Below, one piece after another: positions 45,255 to 55,724 of a stretch of 64,000 bases of DNA. Origin of the DNA: Stagonosporopsis chrysanthemi. Taxonomy: Eukaryota; Ascomycota; Dothideomycetes; Pleosporales; Didymellaceae. The stretch is from contig JAFISE010000099.1 in assembly GCA_022560025.1 (NCBI GenBank), positions 1 through 64,000 of the forward strand, in the 5' to 3' direction. The notes under the pieces were generated by a model that saw nothing but the letters and a program-made list of their open reading frames with translations, had not been told where the DNA came from and made no database searches. A program made the translations under genes and the position numbers. Position 1 is the stretch's first letter. Each line of letters begins with the position of its first letter.

Positions 45255-46883
45255 ATGGACAGGCATGGTGATACCGATGCTTCTCTTAGCGACAAACCCG
45301 AGCAACAACAAGACACAACTGAAAGCGTCGTAAAACCAAGCGACAAGCCTAGCAGCAAACCACTGTCGACAAACCGCCCGACACTCCCCTTCGCAGCAGA
45401 CGCAACACACAGTCCGGATGACCCCCTACGCAATCACGACTTGGCCAATGATGAAAAGTACGACTCATCATCCGACAGCGAAGCACAACTCGGCGATGTA
45501 TCGAATGTTCAGGACGCTCGCCCAACCGACCAGGGTTCATCGAAGAAGCTTAGCACAACCCAAGCCGTTATCATTTTCGTCACGAACGAAGTAGGCATCG
45601 GTATGCTCTCTCTACCATCAGCACTAAATGTCCTCGGCTTTTTCCCAGGCATTCTCTGCATCATCGTTCTGGGTGCTCTATCTCTCTATACTGCCTACAA
45701 CCTTATCCAATACTGGCGAAAATACCCATACATGCTGAACATTGTCGACTATGGTCGCGTTCTCGGCGGTCCATGGGTCGAGGGCATCTTCGCTGTTGGT
45801 TTTTTGATCAATATGGCATTGATCTCTGCATCTGCTCTCGTCACCCTCACCATCGGTCTCAACACTGTCTCGGAGCACGCGACTTGCACGGTTGCGTTCA
45901 CGGTCGTCGCAGCCGTTGCGATGTGGGCGCTCTGCGTGCCGCGCTCGATGCGCTTTGTCTCCTGGGCTTCATGGCCATGCACAGCTAGCATCATCATCAC
46001 CGTTCTTCTCGTTATGATCACACTCGGTGTTCAAGGACCTCGCGACGTCAGCGCGCCACTCAATCTTAAGGCCATTGGTAGTCCAACCTTCATCGAGGCC
46101 ACCTCCGCGTTTCTCAACATCGCCTTCGCTTTCGCTGGTAACCAGGCCTTCCCCACCGTTCTGGCTGAAATGGAGAACCCCTCGCGCGACTTTCCCCGCG
46201 CCATCACGATCGAGAAGTGCATCACCACAACTATCTACATCATTGTCGCCACGACCGTCTACGCGCTATCCGGCGAGCAGGTCGCCTCCCCTGCCATTGG
46301 TTCGCTTCAGCCTACGATGTCCAAGGTCGCTTACGCTGTCTCCTTCATCGGTCTTCTCGGCACCGGTCTCATTTTCGGTATGACCAGCGCACGCTACCTA
46401 CACGTGGTCATCTTGCGCCACGCCAAAACGCTGCTGCGCCGCAAAGACTCGCCCAAGCGCCGTCCTAGCATCGCCTCAGACCCTGCCCGCGGGCGCCGCT
46501 CGTCTATCTCCGTCCCCGAGGTCTCGAAATCACTCGACTGGGGCGTCTGGCTCTTCAGCGTCACTGCGTTCTGGCTTGTTGTTTGGATCCTCGCAAACGC
46601 CATCCCCGTATTCAACTCGTTGCTCAACATCTCCTCGTCGCTCTTGCTTTCTTGGTTCACATGGGGTGTCACCGTGCTGTTCTGGTTCCATCTCAACTGG
46701 CACGGCAAATGGCGCAGTAGTGGCAAGAAGTTGGCGGTTGCCGGATTGAACATCTTCATCCTCGCGCTGGTGTTTTTCCTCATGATTCCGGGCATGTATG
46801 CGAGCATTGAAACATTGCTCGGCATATTTGCGGATCCCAATTCGACGGTCAATGGGCCGTTCACTTGTGCGGATAACAGTTGA
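45255..46883 (+). CDS. Amino-acid permease of the AAAP family (Neurospora Mtr-like)
   Basis: An integral membrane amino-acid/H+ symporter related to Neurospora MTR, the neutral and aromatic amino-acid system. An intronless 542-aa protein. About 95 hydrophilic N-terminal residues, rich in Ser, Asp and Lys, end in KKLSTTQAVIIFVTNEVGIGMLSLPSA, the family's first helix. Eleven helices follow, with FAFAGNQAFPTVLAEMENP and the EKCITTT helix both typical. A basic Ser/Arg-rich loop (about 385-415) precedes the last helices. The start ATG follows an A at -3 (GATATGG). The substrate is not fixed by sequence. Confidence 0.92.
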   Translation: MDRHGDTDASLSDKPEQQQDTTESVVKPSDKPSSKPLSTNRPTLPFAADATHSPDDPLRNHDLANDEKYDSSSDSEAQLGDVSNVQDARPTDQGSSKKLSTTQAVIIFVTNEVGIGMLSLPSALNVLGFFPGILCIIVLGALSLYTAYNLIQYWRKYPYMLNIVDYGRVLGGPWVEGIFAVGFLINMALISASALVTLTIGLNTVSEHATCTVAFTVVAAVAMWALCVPRSMRFVSWASWPCTASIIITVLLVMITLGVQGPRDVSAPLNLKAIGSPTFIEATSAFLNIAFAFAGNQAFPTVLAEMENPSRDFPRAITIEKCITTTIYIIVATTVYALSGEQVASPAIGSLQPTMSKVAYAVSFIGLLGTGLIFGMTSARYLHVVILRHAKTLLRRKDSPKRRPSIASDPARGRRSSISVPEVSKSLDWGVWLFSVTAFWLVVWILANAIPVFNSLLNISSSLLLSWFTWGVTVLFWFHLNWHGKWRSSGKKLAVAGLNIFILALVFFLMIPGMYASIETLLGIFADPNSTVNGPFTCADNS

Positions 46884-47436
46884 TCATAGACCAAGCGGAT
46901 CAATTTCATCATTTTCCCTTTCTTCAATATTTTGTACTCTTCCTATGATACCTGTGATGTAATGCATTCTGCACACTACAGCTCGTGAAGGTATTGAGAT
47001 AATGCCAGAGGTTCAGACCCGAACCGGCTTTTCAGAGGGATTGACAACTGAGAAAGCTTCTTGCTTTGGAAGCACCAATCACTGCGATTTGCGATCTTTT
47101 TGGCTGCTCGTGCCTGGTAGTCAGTACTATGCTGCAGTATACTTACTGTGTTAACCCTAAGCTTCGCACGCCTTTTACAACTTCATCACCAACAAGCGTA
47201 GACGTAGGTTCAATGGATGTCGTTATGACGGGAAGGCTTAGTCTATTCCCAATGAGGCAGCTCCGAATGCTAGCGTTGGAAATTTCATGGCTCTGAGGGG
47301 AACGAGTCAATGACGTGAACATCAAACGAAACCGCGGCGGCGTTTTCTTATCAATCATCATCTTTATCTGTTTCAATTGTTGCTTTCAATTGCAAGATAC
47401 TGACGCCACACGTCCCAGACAAAGATTGCTCTTGCC
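46884..47436. other. Intergenic region
   Basis: Spacer between the permease and the acetyltransferase. I see no gene or element in it. Confidence 0.55.
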
Positions 47437-48132
47437 ATGGCCAGCTCACCGACTCTCTCTGCACCCATCCTATATACGCGTGCCGAACTCAAATCAGAAA
47501 CGTCTCTAGTTACGCAAATCACCGATCTGATCAATGATGCTTTTACTCGCTCTAAAAAGCCAGAACCTGAGAAGTGGGGTGCAGATCCAAGGAAACGATT
47601 TCCAAGCAACGACGTGTACTTCGAGATGCTTGGTGACGAGGGCGTCGTGGGACTGATTTTCGACAAGCAAGGAACAGACCGAAAAGTGGTCGCTGTTGCA
47701 GCGGCAGTACCATGGCAAGGCGGCTGGAAGAAGGAGGGAGCTGGTGTTGAAGAAGGGTGGGAAATTAAAGCGGTTGCTGTCGATGGCGATGCGCGGTATC
47801 TTCGCCGAGGCCTCGCAGTGCAGCTGTATACTTTCCTGGAGCAGTCTATCATCGAAAAATCAAAGCAATTAGGCTGCTCGACGACAGGACGGAACTTCAA
47901 GGCTAAAGACCAATTGACTCTGTGGATTTTGGCCGCAGAATGCATCAATGGCAGGTACTGGAGAAGCAAAGGTTATCAGCTGGTACGGAAAGACACTGTC
48001 GAAGCACCCACTTGGGGCGTTCTGACCACATTTGAGATGGCTGTGTTACGAAGAGATGTTCCACTCGAGATTGCGAACAGCGAGGTCGATGTCGATTCAT
48101 GGACAGGAGTCAACGAGCAGCCAAGACAATAG
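47437..48132 (+). CDS. GNAT-family N-acetyltransferase
   Basis: Transfers an acetyl group from acetyl-CoA to an amine; the acceptor is not known. An intronless 231-aa protein with the start in a GCCATGG context. The CoA-binding motif A appears as EIKAVAVDGDARYLRRGLAVQLY (R-R-G-L-A at the pyrophosphate loop, about residues 125-129), preceded by strand VVAVAAAVPW. A C-terminal strand block ends in GVLTTFEMAVLRRDV. The last 20 residues are acidic. The size suits a single GNAT domain with a short tail. Confidence 0.87.
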   Translation: MASSPTLSAPILYTRAELKSETSLVTQITDLINDAFTRSKKPEPEKWGADPRKRFPSNDVYFEMLGDEGVVGLIFDKQGTDRKVVAVAAAVPWQGGWKKEGAGVEEGWEIKAVAVDGDARYLRRGLAVQLYTFLEQSIIEKSKQLGCSTTGRNFKAKDQLTLWILAAECINGRYWRSKGYQLVRKDTVEAPTWGVLTTFEMAVLRRDVPLEIANSEVDVDSWTGVNEQPRQ

Positions 48133-48642
48133 GTGGAGGTGAAGTGACGTGAGTCAGCAGTTTGCTGGCCAATCATCTCTGCATGAAACAGCGACTGTTC
48201 GAAGAAGTTCGATCTCTAGAAGCAAACATCAACGTTTTTGAAGCCCAATCCACACCGCTTCTACCAGATGATGTTGTTTTACAGACGGAGTCATTGTCGA
48301 AGCTTACCAGGCGTCTGACCCTGAACGAGTTAGACATTTGTCAGAACCTGCGCATCAGGAAAAAATGGCTGTGCCCCGGACGCTTGAGCCACCGCCTTCG
48401 ACTCGTTCGCATAACCTCGAACACCTGACGGCTGAAGGTTTCGATTTGCGCTCGGATAGAACAAATAGGTCCAATTGATCTTTATGAGTTACCCTTGTTC
48501 ACCGGTGGCATTCGCGTTCAGCGGCCGGCATCGTGTCTTCGAGTAATGCTTACCTTGAAAACAGCTAAGAATCAGTGGCAACATAAACGAACAGGAAGCG
48601 CGTGCGATTATTGAGACATCACAAGACTTTTCAGAGATAAGC
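48133..48642. other. Intergenic region upstream of the ABC remnant
   Basis: A frame at 48162-48428 (MLANHLCMKQRLF) is open but unrecognised. Parts of it could be a decayed head of the ABC transporter; I cannot show this. Confidence 0.4.
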
Positions 48643-50052
48643 ATGCTTTTCCAGCATTTCAAACCCCCAGGATGTGGTTGCCTCGATACTGATCCCCTCC
48701 CCGAAGCAGCAATTCCTCCATCCAAAGAGGAACAGGACCTCAAAGCCGATAGAAGCGACAGCGATGACGATGGTGACGACGACCAATGTGCGAAGGACGG
48801 ACGCGCCGAGAGGTTGCGACAGATGGGAGGCTGGCTACGCTATCTGAAAGATTTCACCGTATTCCTGCCATATGTCGTCTCGCAAAAATTTCAAAGTACA
48901 GCTTTGCCTCCTCATTTGCGTTATCAGTCTGGCTGTAGATGGAGCGATGCAGGTCGCGATCCCTTACACTCTCGGTGTTATTGCGGACGAAGTTGGAGCA
49001 GGAGCTATGTCCATTTAAGAGCTTTCGATCTACTTCGCTCTAGACATCCTGCACTCCGAGTCTAGTCTCATCTTTATTCAAGACCTGTCAAAAATCTTTA
49101 CCAAACAATTCTCATACAAGAAGCTTACAAATGCGGCCTCCAACCATGTTATGGCGCAATCAATCGACTTCCACTCCGTACAAGACTCGGCCGAGGTCAT
49201 GAAAGCCGTCGAGCAAGGTGGAGCGCTAGGGAATGTACTCGAGTCCGTGGTGATTGACATCGCTTCAACAGTTGTTGACACCATAGTCGCTTGTGGAATC
49301 TTCTACCACGGGTTCATCCCTGCAGTCGCGATGGGTTTGTTTGGCGCATCTGTTATGTACCTAGTCGCACAAGCAATCTCCACGCGGCTCATCACTGGGG
49401 ATCGGAGGAAAGTGACATAAACAGAAAGGATGGAGACTCGCAGGATGCACCAAGCTATTCAAGGATGGCAGACTGTGGTGTACTTCAATCAATTCCAACG
49501 CGAACCCCGGAATCTGTCCAAGGCAGTAGCCGAGCATGTGAAGGCCAAGACGCGATTTGAGACCCGACTAGTACACATTCAGGCTTTGGCAGAGTTTTTA
49601 ATACCTATCATCTTCATTCTGCTGGCCTACATCATCCTGGAGCGTATCTCGAATGGTACGGTTTCACCAGGAGACTTCATCTTTTTCTTGATATATTAGG
49701 ACTCGATTACTACCCGCTCAAGTTTCTAGTCAACCATGTTCAGTGGCTAGTTGGTGACTTTGTCAAGTCAAGCTCTCCGGTGGTGAGGCGCAAAGGTTGG
49801 CAATTGCAAGAGCGTTGCTGAGAGATTCGCCAATCGTGTTTCTGGGTGAGGCGACCAGTGCCGATGACATTCACCGAGGGTAAAACCAAGGCCGTGCTGG
49901 AGAATCTGAGAGAAGGCAGAATCGTTATTGTGATTGCGCATCGGTTGAGCACAGTTGTAGATGCGGACCAGATCTTGGTTCTGCACGAGGGAAGTGTTGC
50001 CGAGAAGGGAGCAGAGCTGTGCGAGAGGAAGGGCAAATCCTGCGATCTTTAG
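48643..50052 (+). pseudogene. Decayed ABC transporter (half-size, HMT1/ATM-like)
   Basis: Pieces of one half-transporter are recognisable across several frames. An acidic linker precedes a membrane domain beginning FTVFLPYV. After a shift near 48870 the alternate frame reads MSSRKNFKVQLCLL then VAIPYTLGVIADEV and stops at TAA around 49015. It reopens as ASNHVMAQSIDFHSVQDSAEVMKA to 49420 and again from 49430 to 49699. The nucleotide-binding domain keeps only its second half: signature LSGGEAQRLAIARALLRDSP, a damaged Walker B region (GEATSAD in place of DEATSAL), then a stop, with IVIVIAHRLSTVVDADQIL (H-loop) in another frame. No Walker A is visible, so a deletion of roughly 200-300 bp is inferred. 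The gene is clearly dead. Confidence 0.85.
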
Positions 50053-51127
50053 GAGTAGTCTTAAGATGATTAGTAAGTGCCCGAACTCTTGCCCCTGGGA
50101 TTAATCTGAAGCCTGGTACACTAGGCTATAAGTTACTTCTGAGTTGGTCAATGATGGCAGTCGACCAATCAGAAGCCGTCCTCAACATAGTTTACCTAAC
50201 TGATGGAGAGAGGTCCGCATATTTCTGCAGGCACCGATACTTGGAAAAACATCAAGTAGAGCTTCCATTAGTCCAAAGATTCAAAAAAAAAAAAAGGATA
50301 GTTATGGCGAAGTGAATCTCATCGGTCGACAAATTCTCGGTGGATTGTGGACGTTATTGATTACAAGTTCCCAGCATACAGACTGGATACAAGAGAACCA
50401 GGTTAATAATCACTTCCTAACTTGGCTAGCTGCTGTATAAGTATACTATCAAAACCTTGGATCTTTCATGCAAGATTTTTATATAAACGCGGCCGCCAAT
50501 TGATTACTACATATAATGCTTTTCGAAATGTGTGAACCATCTGAAGTCTGGTCCGCTAGGCTGAAACTTGCTTCTAATTGGTTGTAGGAAGTGCTTAGAC
50601 AATCAGGGGCCGCTCTTGACTTAGTGGTGTACCAGAGCAAGTGTGGTCTGCACATTCGAAAGGCACCGATATCTCGCGTATGTATTCATCAAGTCGGTCC
50701 TGGCAACCGACCACAATCTGCGGGCCTGTCACTTATAAGCCAAAGTATCCGGCATTGGGAGCTTGCACGCGCGATCGTGCCGAGCAACAAGGACTCGTGA
50801 TAGGTGGGAAGACCAGCGATGGGCCAAGAACATGGAAGGTAAGCCCTAGAACTGTCTGTAGAACAATGTCAATAACTGCGAGAACCTTGTGATTCGTGGG
50901 TCTTCATATCATGTGTTAAAGTCAGCAGCCATTGTCATCATGCCATTCAGGCGAGGTGTGGCCTGATTCCATTTTTGTAGCATCTTACAAGGTATAATAC
51001 CTTGGCGACACGCTGCAGGCGCAGATCTGCCACCGATATTCGACAGCAATCAATTCACAACTCATCATCAAACCATCAAAGATACTAGAGTAGGCCACAA
51101 GAGTTGCTCACATGGCTTGCGATCACA
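50053..51127. other. Intergenic region with diverged direct repeats
   Basis: Two roughly 155-bp related segments (50104-50256 and 50539-50693) lie in this spacer, separated by about 280 bp that includes a poly-A run (50284-50296). No open frame looks coding. Confidence 0.55.
50104..50693 (+). repeat. Diverged direct repeat, two copies of about 155 bp
   Basis: Copies at 50104-50256 and 50539-50693 share ATCTGAAG, CTAGGCT, CTTCT, AATCAG, GGCACCGATA and a closing CATCAAG in the same order. Many differences are C-T or G-A transitions, as expected after RIP. Identity cannot be measured by eye. Confidence 0.5.
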
Positions 51128-52981
51128 ATGGCCACACACAATCATGACTCCATATATCGTTACGTGAATATCAATAGCCGCACTGAATTTCGTCTCGTGG
51201 TTCTGCGGCATGGAAAGACGACGGATGAACTGGTTTGTGACTTGCAACCTGCTCAACTCGACAGAGCGCCATGTTATGAAACGCTCTCTTACGTCTGGGG
51301 CGAGGCAGATGACACCGAAGCCGCTATCGTGGAAGACTATATCGTACAGGTTCGCTCGAACCTGGCAGCAGCTCTAAGGCAGTTGCGACTGCCTCACGAA
51401 ACACGCACTTTATGGGCAGATTCATTGTGTATTGATCAGCAAAATAACGAAGAGAAAGCGGATCAAGTCGCCAGGATGAGTCAGATTTATCACTCATGTT
51501 CAGGTGTTCTTATCTGGCTGGGACTCCCGAGTACAAGACCGCTAGGACGGCGGCGTGACAAACTTCTCCGCAGATGCGTCTCCCGATCTGATCTCAACTC
51601 TTACGCCGTCATCCGCCACTTTCTAAAGCCATCGAACAACCATATCTACAATTTATCTTGTTTCAGACAATCTAGGTTCCGGAGTAACAAACTGATCTTT
51701 CGAGGAGATAAAAACTTCATTGCATACTGGAAAGCCTTGATGGAGGCCGTTCGCAGCCCTTGGTGGTCAAGATTTTGGTGCGTTCAAGAGACGTTACTTG
51801 CGCCAAAAGCTACAGTCGTGTTTGGACAGTGGCAGATGGATTGGACTGAAATACAGACCGCAGCCACAGCACATCGTCAGCATTTGATCACCTGCTGTGC
51901 AAAGACAACTGCACAAATTCCCGACAAGTATAAAATCTTCTACGATCTGCTTATTTTGGACCCACAGCAACCGCAGCGCGTGATACCACACGAAACCAGA
52001 GGCACCCAATTTTCAGCAACAGGCTTCAACTACAGAGAATTGGACTGGGTCTTACGGGTCTATCGTAATAGAGATTGTAGAGATCCCCGGGACAAGGTCT
52101 ACGGCATCCTAGGTTTGATCGATCAGTCCAAGCATCCAACTGTCATGCCAGATTATACCATGCACGTAGCGCAGGTATACACCATCGCCATGAGATCCGT
52201 GATCACTACCTCTGTACCTCACCTAGAATGTCTCTCCGGATCTGGCTTCAACTCTCCGAACTACGAAGGAAGGCTACCATCGTGGGTCCGAGACTTTTCC
52301 ATTAGGCCAGACAAGATCTCGATGGCATACGAAAAGATGCGTATGCGTGCATATTCCCTTTACAATGCCGACAAGAATCTACAAGCGCATCACATACACA
52401 TCGATGATAGTTATATCCTCTACCTTCATGGAGTTCATATCGACACAATCATCACGCGAGGGGATGCACTTCAGCTTTGGAGTTGGAAGCACATTCGCAA
52501 AACATTCAAGCAGTGGCTCCAGATCGCAGATGTCAAGCCTCCACGAAGCATTCATGGGCAATACGAACGTTCGAGATGGGTTTCCTTCTGGAGAACAGTA
52601 GCTGCAGATGTGATTCCTGGTACTCACCCGTACTGGCAACGGTTCAGTGAAGTCGATACGGCGTCATATATGGAGTGGGTATCCAGTACTTTCACTGTAA
52701 GAAACCCGTTCTCTAAACCTTCTCTTCACGACACCTACGCCGAAGCTATCTTGACTGCTATCTACGGTCGCTCTTTCTTCATTTCAAAGCTTGGAAGGTT
52801 TGGCCTTTGCTTCTCCAGCGCACAGATTGGAGACGAAATCTGGGTATTGGCGGGCTCACGGGCTCCACTTGTTGTTCGAAGGAGTCAAAAAGGCCATAGG
52901 CTGGTTGGCGAATGTTACTTGAATGGCGCTATGTCTGGGGAAGCTACAACTTCAGGCACGCAACACGTACTCATAATTTAG
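51128..52981 (+). CDS. Heterokaryon-incompatibility (HET-domain) protein
   Basis: HET domains trigger fungal allorecognition and programmed cell death on contact with a mismatched partner. The ATG at 51128 gives 617 aa without an intron; an in-frame TTG lies 24 nt upstream. The HET core is visible: YETLSYVWG (50-58), NLAAALRQLR, LWADSLCIDQQNNEEKADQVARMSQIY (95-121) and GVLIWLG. A second half (about 320-560) continues with RDPRDKVYGILGL, typical of these proteins, and ends without ankyrin, WD or NACHT partners, so this is a stand-alone type. Such genes usually sit in variable, rapidly evolving parts of the genome, which agrees with the surroundings. Confidence 0.92.
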   Translation: MATHNHDSIYRYVNINSRTEFRLVVLRHGKTTDELVCDLQPAQLDRAPCYETLSYVWGEADDTEAAIVEDYIVQVRSNLAAALRQLRLPHETRTLWADSLCIDQQNNEEKADQVARMSQIYHSCSGVLIWLGLPSTRPLGRRRDKLLRRCVSRSDLNSYAVIRHFLKPSNNHIYNLSCFRQSRFRSNKLIFRGDKNFIAYWKALMEAVRSPWWSRFWCVQETLLAPKATVVFGQWQMDWTEIQTAATAHRQHLITCCAKTTAQIPDKYKIFYDLLILDPQQPQRVIPHETRGTQFSATGFNYRELDWVLRVYRNRDCRDPRDKVYGILGLIDQSKHPTVMPDYTMHVAQVYTIAMRSVITTSVPHLECLSGSGFNSPNYEGRLPSWVRDFSIRPDKISMAYEKMRMRAYSLYNADKNLQAHHIHIDDSYILYLHGVHIDTIITRGDALQLWSWKHIRKTFKQWLQIADVKPPRSIHGQYERSRWVSFWRTVAADVIPGTHPYWQRFSEVDTASYMEWVSSTFTVRNPFSKPSLHDTYAEAILTAIYGRSFFISKLGRFGLCFSSAQIGDEIWVLAGSRAPLVVRRSQKGHRLVGECYLNGAMSGEATTSGTQHVLII

Positions 52982-54512
52982 TATCTCTATCATAGCACTT
53001 TCTTAGATTTTCAAGCCATTGTTAAACATAGTCTTACATGGAATGAACACAACTCCATCTAGTATGAAAAGATTGAGGCCATACATCAATTCCTCAGAGA
53101 ACTCGAAGTGCTATGGTGCGAACCACTCTGCTGGAGCAGTTTGGAAGCTCAGCACGGAACATTGCAAACGAAGCTGTCCTTCGTTGCTAGCAGCAATGAC
53201 GCCCTCCTGGTCAGGTCAAAATGGCAATACACCAACGTCCTTGTGGCTGCTGATATCGTGTCGGTGTGGAGCATCGCTACTTTCTGCCCCTCAAAGAACC
53301 TAATGTGTGCATCCAACAAGAAGCCCTCAGGCCTTACAAGAACAGAATCCTCGATAACCTAACACAATAGTCTGGCCGGCCTGCTGCCGCGCAGAGGCAG
53401 CTCTGGCGAGGCACCTTTGGAAGTACTGGCGTGCTCTAGTGTGCTCATTTACTGTTAAGAAATCTCTGAGTAGCGCACAGGGAACCATGACTATCGAAAC
53501 GAAGAAGAAGCCAACTGCGGTTCGTGGGAAGTCAGCAAGATTTGAGGTCGCAGCCCGTTATCAAGCGAAAAACCGTACCGTGAAATTGTGCCGCATTGGT
53601 AACATTCAGATTCAGACATCCATCAACTTCCGTCGCCGTGAGTCCCTTGGTAACTTTCTAATGCAGCGCCAGATCACCCAAAGTATTCGGTCGCGTCTGC
53701 TCGATTGCCTGAGGGCTAAAACAATTCCCGACAACTTCTTACGACCTACGGCGAAGGTGGAATTCGTCACCAAGAGCATTGTGGATGGCAGAAGGGCTCC
53801 TGCTGATTTCATAAGGGGACCCTGTGACCAATGACCCAGCAACTATTCTTGATCCTCGCCATCGGCGACACTTTGACTCAATCTTCTGTCGGAGAACAAA
53901 CGCTACAGCTGCTCGAACATAAGAATCGTGTCGCAAAATCGGTGACCGGCAATATGTATGGACCCACTCTGATCTGGTGCACTACCTTTTGTAACTGGCT
54001 GACCAACGCTTGCAACTAATCACAAGCAAGCCACAGCCTAGCGTACCAAATTTAGAGTGGTCAACACGTTTTGCTGGTCATTACATACGTCTTTGCTTGT
54101 TACAAGGACAGGAACGCGCCTAAATTCAAATCAAATCTTTGCGGCCTTCCATGACAACAAGGTTAATCTTGACTTCGTTCCTACTGAAGCTCACAATTCC
54201 GAGATGCGCAGCTAATGTATCGGCCGGCTATATGTAGGTGACTTAGAGAAGTCCACCACCTTGCCTAAATTTAGTAGAACACTTGAGTGAAAGCTCTTGA
54301 AGTCTGACTCTATGACAGTGGAGTCTTGTCTCTTCTCATGTTCTCAACGTCAAACCCACATGACAGCAACTTGTCTGCATCCTATCAGTGCGATGATTTC
54401 CTACACGAACATGGGATTTGTAAGGCGAGTGAAGCGGTCTCGGTACGTAAGAGGTTGAAAGATCAAATTTAACGCAACACCTGTTTACTACGCCCCCTTC
54501 TTCCCTTTCCTA
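52982..54512. other. Gene-poor region with possible decayed fragments
   Basis: Open frames at 53108-53362 (residues such as ELEVLWCEPLCWSSLEAQ) and 53487-53834 (basic, MTIETKKKPTAVRGKSARF) look partly protein-like but match nothing I know. They may be gene relics. Confidence 0.35.
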
Positions 54513-55724
54513 CTATTTCACCAACACCGGCCACCCCTTGACATACTCGATCGGATTCCATCCGAGAAATTTCAAGTTGTCCCGGTACAGCGGGTCAAAC
54601 GTGGTATTTATGTAATGGTAGTACAGTACGTCGCGTCCGTGATAGTTTGAGATTACGGCCTGGCCCCCTGGCCCGTAAAATTCGCCATGGCTGCCGTACA
54701 CCATGGTCCCGCCACCCTCGGCGAGGTCTTTCCCATCACGGTCCAAGAAAGGTCCACGGGGCGACTTGGAGCGCCCGACGAAGATGGTATACTCAGCGCC
54801 AGGTGGTGGCAGGGCAGCGGGATTGTAGCCACAGCAAAAGCCCGCCGAGTACCAAAGGTAATAGAAACCTTGCTTCTTGTTGTAGTTGATGTATGGCGCC
54901 TCCTCGGCCGATGCACCGCCCCAGGCAAGAGACATGTTGGCGTATGCCTGCTCTTTAGTTGGAAGCACCGGGTCGAAGGTATAGCTCAACTGGCGCGCGG
55001 TGGGGATCTCTACGGACTTCAGATCCTTGGTCAACTCGAATTGCCAGATGTTGGCCCACCAGGACCCGTATGTAAGGTAGTTCTTGCCCGTCTTGGCGTC
55101 TTGGATAAACGCCGCGTCGATAGTGTTAGTCTTGCTCAGCGGAAAGGGGGCGTCGGTACTATTGGAGGAGACAACCAGGCCGTGGTCGGTCCAAGACCCA
55201 TTTTGCAAGGTTTTCGAGGTGGCGAGCCCAATGAACGACTCTGAGACACCAAAGTCGGAGACGGTATAGTAGCAATAGTACGTGTCGCCGACTTTGTGGA
55301 CATCAGGGGCCCTGAACTATGGCATTAGAATGCGGTCTTAGGGTGTATGTTGGGTTGCTGTTTCTTACCATAGTCTGTTGGCCTTAGCAGGATCTGAAAT
55401 GCTTCCAGGCGGCGTCAGGACTTGACCGACAACCTCCCAGTACCCTTCCAGGCTGTTCTTCTTTGAAGCACGGGAGGTTGTGGCCAAGCCGTGGGAGGAG
55501 AAAGAATAATAATGGCCATCCGGTCCGAGCACGATACTCGGGTCGTGAATGTGAACGCCACCAAGTGCACCATTTAAGTCTTCACCTGTGATCTTGCGAG
55601 GCGCGGGCCAGTAGTCCCTGGAGTAGGGGTCCTTGACCGGTTTGGCTGGGTTGGCAAGAACCAGAGTGGTAAGAGAAGATAACCCCAGGACAAGAGCCGT
55701 GAAGCTGGCTTTGGTGAAGGACAT
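54513..55724 (-). CDS. GH43-type secreted arabinanase/arabinosidase
   Basis: An extracellular glycoside hydrolase of family 43, probably an endo-1,5-alpha-L-arabinanase or related enzyme acting on pectin arabinan. Two exons (55724-55369, 55311-54513) give 384 aa. The splice acceptor is TTCAG at 55312; the earlier ATAG would break the frame, and TGG is completed across the joint to give LWAPDVHKVGD, a conserved family block. The signal peptide is about 1-24. The catalytic base is D61 in HIHDPSI, the second acid (TNTIDAAF) provides the pKa modulator, and the proton donor is the Glu of EEAPYI. A GSWW motif follows in the expected place. A TATA box lies 64 bp upstream. A role in plant cell-wall degradation is consistent but not shown. 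Confidence 0.93.
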
